NCBI GenBank assembly: GCA_947499095.1
Contig: CANMMR010000002.1
Span: 310,001-374,000 of the forward strand
Source: an uncultured Erythrobacter sp.
GTDB taxonomy: Bacteria > Pseudomonadota > Alphaproteobacteria > Sphingomonadales > Sphingomonadaceae
Reading direction: 5' to 3'
DNA length: 64,000 nt
In this document: in pieces, positions 58,119 through 64,000 of the stretch
Layout: every line of letters begins with the position of its first letter
Numbering within the stretch: the stretch's first letter is position 1
Position numbers and translations under genes: made by a program
The notes under the pieces: model-generated
Database searches by the model: none
What the model was told of the DNA's origin: nothing
What the model saw: the letters and a program-made list of their open reading frames with translations, nothing else

Positions 58119-59126
58119 ATGGCGACGAAGGTTGCAATCAACGGTTTCGGACGTATCGGCCGCCTCGTGGCGCGCGCTATTCTGGAGCGTGACGATCACG
58201 ATCTCGACTTGGTCAGTATCAACGACCTGGCCGACACCAAGGCCAATGCGCTGCTGTTCCAGTACGACAGCACGCACGGCCGCTTCCCCGGCACGGTCGA
58301 GACCGGCGACAATGCCATCATCGTCAACGGCAAGAGCATAACAGTCACCAGCGAACGTGAGCCCGGCAAGCTGCCGCATGGCGAGCAGGGGATCGACATC
58401 GTGCTCGAGTGCACCGGCTTCTTCCAGTCCGACGAAGCCTGCCGTCCGCATCTCGATGCGGGTGCCAAGCGCGTGTTGATCTCGGCCCCGGCCAAGAACG
58501 TTTCCGCGACCATCGTCTACGGCGTGAACCACGAGACGCTGACCGCCGAAGACCTGATCGTTTCCAACGCCAGCTGCACCACCAACTGCCTATCGCCGAT
58601 GGCCAAGGTGCTGCACGATACGGTTGGGATCGAGCGTGGCTTCATGACCACCATCCATAGCTACACCAACGACCAGCGCATGCTCGACCAGATGCATGGC
58701 GACATGCGCCGGGCCCGCGGCGGGGCGCAGAACATGATCCCGACCACCACCGGCGCTGCCCGTGCGGTCGGCCTCGTCCTGCCCGAACTCGCCGGCAAGC
58801 TGGACGGCAGCTCGGTCCGCGTACCGACGCCGAATGTCAGCCTCGTGGATCTCGTCTTCACCCCCGGCCGCGACACCAGCGCCGATGAACTGAATGCCGC
58901 GCTGAAGGAAGCGGCGGAAGGCAAAATGAAGGGCGTGCTCGACTATACCGACCAGCCGCTCGTCAGCTCGGACTTCAACCACTATCCCGCCAGCTCGACC
59001 ATCGACAGCCTTGAGACCAGCGTGATGGAAGGCAAGCTCGCCCGTGTCGTCAGCTGGTACGACAATGAATGGGGCTTCTCGAACCGCATGCTCGACACCG
59101 CCGGCGTGATGGCGAAGTTCCTGTAA
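58119..59126 (+). CDS. gap: glyceraldehyde-3-phosphate dehydrogenase, type I
   Basis: The 335-residue enzyme has the N-terminal NAD fold INGFGRIGRLVARAI, the catalytic SNASCTTNCLSP (Cys153) and the C-terminal WYDNEWGFSNRM. It interconverts glyceraldehyde-3-phosphate and 1,3-bisphosphoglycerate, serving both Entner-Doudoroff catabolism and gluconeogenesis. AGGAG precedes the ATG. It lies between tkt and pgk, ten bases before the latter. Confidence 0.97.
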   Translation: MATKVAINGFGRIGRLVARAILERDDHDLDLVSINDLADTKANALLFQYDSTHGRFPGTVETGDNAIIVNGKSITVTSEREPGKLPHGEQGIDIVLECTGFFQSDEACRPHLDAGAKRVLISAPAKNVSATIVYGVNHETLTAEDLIVSNASCTTNCLSPMAKVLHDTVGIERGFMTTIHSYTNDQRMLDQMHGDMRRARGGAQNMIPTTTGAARAVGLVLPELAGKLDGSSVRVPTPNVSLVDLVFTPGRDTSADELNAALKEAAEGKMKGVLDYTDQPLVSSDFNHYPASSTIDSLETSVMEGKLARVVSWYDNEWGFSNRMLDTAGVMAKFL

Positions 59127-59136
59127 GGACTATTCG

Positions 59137-60336
59137 ATGAGCAATTTCAGGACCCTGGACGACCTTGGCGATATCACCGGCAAGGTCGCGCTGGTACGCG
59201 TCGATCTCAATCTTCCGATGAAGGACGGGTCGGCCACCGATGTCACGCGGGTAGAGGCGGTGAAACCCACGATCCTCGAACTCGCCGACAAGGGCGCCAA
59301 GGTCCTGTTGCTCGCGCATTACGGCCGTCCCGAGGGACAACGCCACTCGACTATGTCGACCAGCTTCGTGCAGGGCGATGTCGAGAAAGTACTCGGCAAG
59401 GAGATCATGTTCATCCCCGAGGTCATGGGCCCGGTGGTCGAACAGTCGATCGGCATTCTCGGCAATGGCGATATCGGCCTGCTCGACAACGTCCGCTTCT
59501 GGCCCGGCGAGGAAGCCAACGATCCGGACTTCGCCAAGGGCATCGCCGCTCATGGCGATTTCTACGTCAACGATGCCTTCTCCGCCGCGCACCGCGCCCA
59601 TGCCTCGACCGAGGGGCTTGCGCACCATCTTCCATCTTACGCCGGTCGCGCGATGGAGAAGGAATTGAAGGCGCTCGATGCTGCGCTCGGCAATCCGGAA
59701 CAGCCGGTGGCGGCTGTGGTCGGCGGGGCTAAGGTCTCGACCAAGCTGGACGTGCTCGAAAACCTCGTCGGCAAGGTGCAGCACCTGATTATCGGCGGCG
59801 GTATGGCGAACACGTTTCTCGCCGCGAAGGGCGTCGATGTCGGCAAATCGCTGTGCGAGCACGACCTCACCGATACGGCCAGCCGCATCATGGACGAGGC
59901 GGATCACGCCGGTTGCACGGTGCATCTGCCGTATGACGTCGTGGTCGCGAAGGAATTCGCCGCCAATCCATCCTCGCTGCGGACCTGCAACGTCCATGAA
60001 GTCGCCGAAGACGAGATGATTCTCGACGTCGGCCCGCTCGCGACGGAGGCGCTCGGCGATGTGCTGAAGACCTGCCGCACGCTGGTGTGGAACGGTCCGA
60101 TGGGTGCCTTCGAGACCGAACCTTTCGACGCCGCCACGGTCGCCTTGGCTAAGACGGCAGCCGCTTTGACGCAGGACGGCTCGCTGATCTCCGTGGCTGG
60201 CGGGGGCGATACCGTCGCCGCGCTCGCGCATTCCGGGGTGAAGGACGACTTCACTTTCGTTTCGACCGCCGGGGGCGCCTTCCTCGAATGGATGGAAGGC
60301 AAGGACCTTCCCGGCGTCGCCGCGCTGAGCGCATGA
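59137..60336 (+). CDS. pgk: phosphoglycerate kinase
   Basis: The 399-residue enzyme has the substrate-binding start VALVRVDLNLPMKDG, the hinge and nucleotide segments VVGGAKVSTKLDVLENL and WNGPMGAFE, and the terminal SVAGGGDTVAAL. It makes ATP from 1,3-bisphosphoglycerate. The stop overlaps the ATG of a thioesterase gene. The assignment is secure. Confidence 0.97.
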   Translation: MSNFRTLDDLGDITGKVALVRVDLNLPMKDGSATDVTRVEAVKPTILELADKGAKVLLLAHYGRPEGQRHSTMSTSFVQGDVEKVLGKEIMFIPEVMGPVVEQSIGILGNGDIGLLDNVRFWPGEEANDPDFAKGIAAHGDFYVNDAFSAAHRAHASTEGLAHHLPSYAGRAMEKELKALDAALGNPEQPVAAVVGGAKVSTKLDVLENLVGKVQHLIIGGGMANTFLAAKGVDVGKSLCEHDLTDTASRIMDEADHAGCTVHLPYDVVVAKEFAANPSSLRTCNVHEVAEDEMILDVGPLATEALGDVLKTCRTLVWNGPMGAFETEPFDAATVALAKTAAALTQDGSLISVAGGGDTVAALAHSGVKDDFTFVSTAGGAFLEWMEGKDLPGVAALSA

Positions 60337-60791
60337 GCGAGAATGAAGCTGTCGGATCGGGCGGCGGGCTGATCCCGGTCACCGAAGGCGAGTTCGCAGG
60401 TTGGTCCACCTGGAACAGCGACGCTTTCGAGCAGCGCGCAGGCCCATTCTACGAGCGCCGCGACGAGAATGGCGATTACGTCTCCGCTTTCCGCGCGGAA
60501 GATCGGCACATGAATGGTGCCGGCTTCATGCACGGCGGCTGCCTGATGACCTTTGCCGATAGCGCATTGTTTACCATCGCCACCGATGCTCTGGCGGAAT
60601 CGCATGGGGTCACGATGCATCTTGCGGGCGATTTTCTCGATCCTGCTAGGGTCGGCCAGCTGATCGAGGCACGCGGCGAAGTCGTGCGGGCTGGCGGCAA
60701 GACGATCTACGTCGTCGGCAAGATCACCGCCGATGGCACTCCGGTGCTCAGCTTCAACGGAATCATCCGCAAGATCACCCGCAGGGACTGA
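60333..60791 (+). CDS. PaaI-type hotdog-fold thioesterase
   Basis: The 152-residue protein has the hotdog-fold pattern of acyl-CoA thioesterases: RHMNGAGFMHGGCLMTFADSAL, where HGG and the nearby acidic residue form the catalytic region, followed by the long strand VTMHLAGDFLDPARVGQLIEA. The acyl substrate is unknown. Its ATG overlaps the pgk stop, so it is the last gene of the tkt-gap-pgk run. It ends directly against the convergent flavodoxin-like gene with no gap. Confidence 0.88.
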   Translation: MSENEAVGSGGGLIPVTEGEFAGWSTWNSDAFEQRAGPFYERRDENGDYVSAFRAEDRHMNGAGFMHGGCLMTFADSALFTIATDALAESHGVTMHLAGDFLDPARVGQLIEARGEVVRAGGKTIYVVGKITADGTPVLSFNGIIRKITRRD

Positions 60792-61550
60792 TCAGCGATA
60801 CTCCGGATTGGGCGCGTCGAAGCGGTAGCCTTCCTTCCACAATTCCACCGTGTTGCCCCAATCCGGAATGCCGCCCGCATCTTTCAGCATGCGCGCGAAG
60901 TGCATCAGGTTCCAAGTCATGAAAGTGGTGTTCCGGCGGCTAAAGTCGTTGTCGAAGCCGACAGAGCCGCTCCCGTCTTCCTTTATGTCGCCATAGCTGG
61001 GGCCGGGGCCTGCTTCGCCGATCCACCCGGCGTCTGCCTGCGGGGGAATGGTGTAACCCACGTGCTGTAGCGAGTAGAGCACCCCCATGCCGACATGCTT
61101 GATGCCGTCCTCATTGCCGGTGACGATGCAACCGCCGACCTTGCCGTAGAAGGCATATTGTCCCTTGTCGTTGGTCTGGCCGGAATGCGCGTAAAGCCGC
61201 TCGATCAGGCGCTGGCACACGGAAGATTTCTCTCCCAGCCAGATCGGAGTTCCTACGAGGAGGATGTCGGCGGACTGCACCTTCTCCCAGATGGCGGGCC
61301 ATCCATCCTTTTCTGCGCCGTGCTCGGTCATGTCCGGGTAGACACCCGGCGTGATGGTATGATCGACCATCCGGACCGTCTCCAGAACGACGTTTTTCTT
61401 CACGAGGATAGCTTCGGCAACGCCCAGCAGCTTGTCGGTATGCGACCCCTGCGGCGAGGGCTTCAGCGTGCAGTTGATCGTCAGCGCCTTCAGATCGGAA
61501 AAATCGGTCGTATTGTCTGTGCAAAGCTGCTCTTGCGTATCGTCCAGCAT
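60792..61550 (-). CDS. flavodoxin-fold NAD(P)H-dependent oxidoreductase
   Basis: The 252-residue protein has a flavodoxin-like fold with the FMN phosphate-binding region near LTINCTLKPSPQGSHTDKLL, the ILLVGTPIWLGEKSSVC strand-loop and a GGCIVTGNEDG segment, as in NADPH-dependent FMN reductases and quinone reductases. The electron acceptor is unknown. AGGAGA precedes the ATG. It is divergent from the aldolase gene. The last residues (NPEYR) are charged and show no membrane segment. Confidence 0.85.
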   Translation of the reverse strand: MLDDTQEQLCTDNTTDFSDLKALTINCTLKPSPQGSHTDKLLGVAEAILVKKNVVLETVRMVDHTITPGVYPDMTEHGAEKDGWPAIWEKVQSADILLVGTPIWLGEKSSVCQRLIERLYAHSGQTNDKGQYAFYGKVGGCIVTGNEDGIKHVGMGVLYSLQHVGYTIPPQADAGWIGEAGPGPSYGDIKEDGSGSVGFDNDFSRRNTTFMTWNLMHFARMLKDAGGIPDWGNTVELWKEGYRFDAPNPEYR

Positions 61551-61674
61551 CCGTTTCTCCTCTGCTCTTCAACCAATACGTCCCGGCACGGCATAAGTTA
61601 CGCGCGCTGTTGCAGGTGCGAAAACGCTTGGCTAAAGGGAGCGCATACGAATGCACAGGCACGAGGATTTCCCG

Positions 61675-62562
61675 ATGACTTTCGATGAGATGAAGGCGCA
61701 CGTCGCCACCGGCCAGGGCTTTATCGCGGCGCTCGACCAGTCGGGCGGCTCCACGCCCAAGGCGCTTAAGGGCTATGGCGTCGAGGACAGCGCCTGGACC
61801 ACGGAAGACGAAATGTTCGGCCTCATCCACGAAATGCGCCAGCGCATTATCGAGGCACCGTGCTTCGGCAACGGCAAGGTCATCGGTGCCATCCTGTTCG
61901 AAAAAACCATGGATGGCGAAAGCGGCGGCAAGAGCGTGCCTGCACGCCTGAACGAACGTGGCATCGTCCCCTTCCTCAAGGTCGACAAAGGCTTGGAAGA
62001 GGAACGCGACGGGGCTCAGCTGATGAAGCCCAATCCGGGCCTCGAAGACATGTGCCGCCGCGCCAAGGGCCTCGGCGTGTTCGGCACCAAGATGCGTTCG
62101 GTCGTGAAGTCGGCCAATCCGGTCGGCATCAAGGAAGCGGTGCGTCAGCAATTCGCCGAAGGTGCGCGCATCCTGTCGACCGGTCTCGTACCCATGCTGG
62201 AGCCGGAATACGACATCACCGCCACCGACCGCGCGGAAGGCGAAGCCATCCTGCTTGAAGCGATCGAAGAGGGCCTCGATGCGCTGCCGGACGGTCAGCA
62301 GGTCATGCTGAAGCTCTCCATCCCGAAAACGGCAGGCCTCTATTCCGGTCTGACCAATCACCCCAAGGTGCTGCGCGTCGTCGCGCTCTCGGGTGGTTAC
62401 TCGACCGACGAGGCTTGCGCCGAACTAGCAAAGAATCCCGGCATGATCGCCAGCTTCAGCCGCGGCCTGCTGCAGGATCTGCGGCACAACCAGAGCGACG
62501 AAGATTTCGACGGCACGCTCTCGGGCGCGATCGACCAGATTCACGCTGCGAGTGTTGCCTGA
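61675..62562 (+). CDS. fda: fructose-bisphosphate aldolase, class I
   Basis: The 295-residue enzyme reads MTFDEMKAHVATGQGFIAALDQSGGSTPKAL, the start of the class I aldolases that use a Schiff-base lysine. The lysine is probably that in QVMLKLSIPKTAGLY, and LFEKTMDG and VPFLKVDKGL are conserved. GAGGA seven bases before the ATG at 61675 supports this start rather than an ATG eight codons upstream. It completes the triose-hexose link with the tkt-gap-pgk genes nearby and is gluconeogenic in organisms lacking phosphofructokinase. Confidence 0.94.
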   Translation: MTFDEMKAHVATGQGFIAALDQSGGSTPKALKGYGVEDSAWTTEDEMFGLIHEMRQRIIEAPCFGNGKVIGAILFEKTMDGESGGKSVPARLNERGIVPFLKVDKGLEEERDGAQLMKPNPGLEDMCRRAKGLGVFGTKMRSVVKSANPVGIKEAVRQQFAEGARILSTGLVPMLEPEYDITATDRAEGEAILLEAIEEGLDALPDGQQVMLKLSIPKTAGLYSGLTNHPKVLRVVALSGGYSTDEACAELAKNPGMIASFSRGLLQDLRHNQSDEDFDGTLSGAIDQIHAASVA

Positions 62563-62565
62563 CGC

Positions 62566-62955
62566 TCAGCGCCGTTCGAAGGTGAAGCGATATTCACGAA
62601 CGGAGATTTCTCCGTTCGCGGTTTTCTCGGGCGTCGCCTCTATCAGGACGTAGGTTCGCCCAAGAACCTCGTATGGCTCGCCAAGCGTAAGAGGAGCAGT
62701 CTGCGCCCAGCTTGTCGCGGTGATCCGCGTGGAGACGGTCAGCCTGCCCGCCCAGGCGCATTGAACGCCGACCGGGCAGCGGCTGTCTTCGGTCACCGCC
62801 AGCGGCTTTAAAATGGTGTCGCCTGTCCAGACCGCCTCGCCGAGTGCAATTGGCGTGCCTTGCGTCGCGGCATCGCCGTTAACGCGGGGCGTGTCGGGGA
62901 TAATCGCACAGGCGGACAGCGGCAGGGCGAGGGCGGCGGCAAAGGCAGTCTTCAT
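62566..62955 (-). CDS. predicted lipoprotein (129 aa)
   Basis: The 129-residue protein starts with a lipoprotein signal (MKTAFAAALALPLSAC, lipobox LSAC with Cys16). The mature part contains EDSRCPVGVQCAWAGRLTV, two cysteines five apart in a pattern I recall from uncharacterised alphaproteobacterial proteins, followed by beta-rich sequence (PLTLGEPYEVLGRTYVLIEATP). The function is unknown. It converges on the aldolase gene, with three bases between stop codons. Confidence 0.82.
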   Translation of the reverse strand: MKTAFAAALALPLSACAIIPDTPRVNGDAATQGTPIALGEAVWTGDTILKPLAVTEDSRCPVGVQCAWAGRLTVSTRITATSWAQTAPLTLGEPYEVLGRTYVLIEATPEKTANGEISVREYRFTFERR

Positions 62956-63035
62956 CTGCGCATTAGCGGCCAGCGACGCTGTCGCTCATCTGAACGGGTG
63001 ACGAATTGCGGCGAGCGCATTAGAGAACGCGGCCG

Positions 63036-63659
63036 ATGACCGATTGCCAGCTGTATCTGATCTCGCCGCTCGATGTGTCGGGCACCTTTCCCGAGCGCCT
63101 CCAACGCGCTCTCGATGCGGGGAAGGGGGTCGCTACCGCTTTCCAGTTTCGGGTGAAGGGGCTGGACCAGCACGAGGCAGCGCGTCTTGCCGAGCCCCTG
63201 CAGGCGATCTGCGCCGCGCGCGATGTAGCCTTTATCGTCAATGACGACGTCGCCCTCGCCAAGCGTCTCGGGGCCGATGGCGTGCACCTAGGCCAGGGCG
63301 ACGGCGATCCGCGCGAGGCCCGCGAAGAACTCGGCCGGGAAGCTCAGATCGGCGTAACCTGTCACGATTCGCGCCATCTCGCGCTGGAAGCGGGCGAGGC
63401 CGGGGCGGATTATGTGGCGTTCGGTGCGTTCTTTCCTAGCGAAACGAAGGACACCTCGCATCGAGCGGAAATCGAACTGCTCGAATGGTGGAGCGAGATG
63501 GTCGAGCTGCCCTCGGTGGCCATCGGCGGCATAACTCCGGCAAATTGCGCACCCTTGATCAAGGCGGGAGCCGACTTTCTCGCCGTGTCGGGCGCAATCT
63601 GGTCCGGCGACGAAGTGGCTGTTGTCAAAGCTTTTGTGGAGCAAATCGGCGAGGCGTGA
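63036..63659 (+). CDS. thiE: thiamine-phosphate synthase
   Basis: The 207-residue TIM-barrel enzyme couples hydroxymethylpyrimidine diphosphate with the thiazole phosphate. It has QFRVKGLD, FIVNDDVALAKRLGADGVHLGQGD, the phosphate-binding AFGAFFPSETKDTSH and VAIGGITPANCAPLI. The usual QLR(E/D)K near the start is here QFRVKG. The gene stands alone here, with no other thiamine genes and no visible TPP riboswitch in the 80 bases upstream. Confidence 0.92.
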   Translation: MTDCQLYLISPLDVSGTFPERLQRALDAGKGVATAFQFRVKGLDQHEAARLAEPLQAICAARDVAFIVNDDVALAKRLGADGVHLGQGDGDPREAREELGREAQIGVTCHDSRHLALEAGEAGADYVAFGAFFPSETKDTSHRAEIELLEWWSEMVELPSVAIGGITPANCAPLIKAGADFLAVSGAIWSGDEVAVVKAFVEQIGEA

Positions 63660-63661
63660 GT

Positions 63662-63667
63662 TTGACA
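63662..63667 (+). promoter_or_regulatory. TTGACA -35-like box upstream of the terminal lipoprotein gene
   Basis: A perfect TTGACA occurs two bases after the thiE stop codon and 44 bases before the next ATG. I could not see a good -10 hexamer at the right distance, so this is tentative. Confidence 0.3.
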
Positions 63668-63710
63668 TCCTGAAGGGACCGGTTGCGTCCCGATTTCAGG
63701 AGATTGCACA

Positions 63711-64000
63711 ATGTCGTTCAAGCCCCATACCCTGGCACTCGCCGCATCGCTCCTGGCGCTTTCCGCTTGCGGATCGGGCGGGGCCGACAGTGCCGATCAG
63801 CCGCAGACCGACGCGACAAGCACCGCGCAGAACGATTACGGTTACGAGACCTATGGCGATGACAATCTCGCCGACACCATGGCTTCGAACGACGAGCGCT
63901 ACATGAATGCGTCTGCCACGGATTCTGCCAATGACACGCAGTCCGCCGACATCCCGGACCCCGAAGACCGACCGATCATGCAGGCGCAGGTCGTGCTGGA
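63711..64000 (+). CDS. predicted lipoprotein, N-terminal part (runs off window)
   Basis: The frame begins at the ATG at 63711, with AGGAG nine bases upstream, and is open to the window end. It starts with a lipoprotein signal (LALAASLLALSAC, lipobox LSAC at Cys20), then a low-complexity stretch rich in Asp, Ser, Thr and Ala. The last visible residues, PIMQAQVVL, look like the start of a peptidoglycan-binding domain, so a cell-wall enzyme such as an L,D-transpeptidase is possible. That guess needs the downstream sequence. Confidence 0.75.
   Translation, partial: MSFKPHTLALAASLLALSACGSGGADSADQPQTDATSTAQNDYGYETYGDDNLADTMASNDERYMNASATDSANDTQSADIPDPEDRPIMQAQVVL

Noticed and set aside
55965..58532. 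855-codon minus-strand open frame across tkt and gap
   Set aside because: It is antisense to two enzymes with complete motifs and shows the Asp, His, Val and Arg bias expected from the reverse of high-GC coding sequence.

Overview
The window comes from a high-GC alphaproteobacterium. Gene content and gene order point to Sphingomonadales, most likely Erythrobacteraceae. This is inferred from a DivL-like pseudo-kinase heading a tsaE-amgK-murU-addBA-trxA run, the recG-sdhE-mfd order, zapA followed by 6S RNA and a 5-formyl-THF cyclo-ligase gene, and sphingomonad-style small lipoproteins. No rRNA operon, marker gene or database search was available to fix the genus.

Layout. 1-4000: the end of a phospholipase D-like gene, folE, a small conserved gene, a 1-Cys peroxiredoxin and ahcY with a hairpin-rich leader. 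3953-15281: a tightly overlapping run divL, tsaE, amgK, murU, addB, addA, then trxA, which joins cell-cycle control, tRNA t6A synthesis, peptidoglycan recycling and double-strand-break repair. 15278-24142: an inositol-phosphatase-like gene, argJ, a 14-helix spermidine-synthase-like membrane protein, secA, a GNAT gene and a TauE/SafE permease. 24144-34110: a roughly 10 kb integrative island in the 3' end of tRNA-Asn. 34264-46675: nadK, an EAL phosphodiesterase, mfd, sdhE, recG, a cluster of fructosamine-kinase-like, AarF, low-molecular-weight phosphatase and diguanylate cyclase genes, and a 42-residue entericidin-like lipoprotein. 46761-52038: tRNA-Pro, thyA, a branched-chain 2-oxoacid dehydrogenase operon (E1a, E1b, E2; no E3) behind a near-consensus promoter, and tRNA-Asp. 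52052-64000: an Fpg-like glycosylase, a GPH-type transporter, the FTHF-cyclo-ligase/6S RNA/zapA locus, tkt-gap-pgk, class I aldolase, thiE and the start of a lipoprotein gene.

The island is the most interesting region. One minus-strand operon carries an AlpA-like regulator, a winged-helix replication-initiator-like protein, an HGG-motif protein, a GGFGSG-family protein that has lost its zinc-ribbon cysteines, a 1631-residue type ISP restriction-modification enzyme and an unrecognised 181-residue protein. A separate integrase gene abuts the tRNA. Inside the initiator-like gene are four 19-bp dyad repeats, an arrangement like an origin nested in its own initiator gene, as in lambda O. Paired GTTCCCCCA repeats lie just inside each end and look like integrase arm sites, and a 2-bp-deleted copy of the tRNA 3' end marks the far end. 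I read the island as a small phage-satellite-like or replicating defence element whose restriction enzyme is transcribed with its excision and replication genes. That reading is inference. The repeats, gene order and motifs are visible in the sequence.
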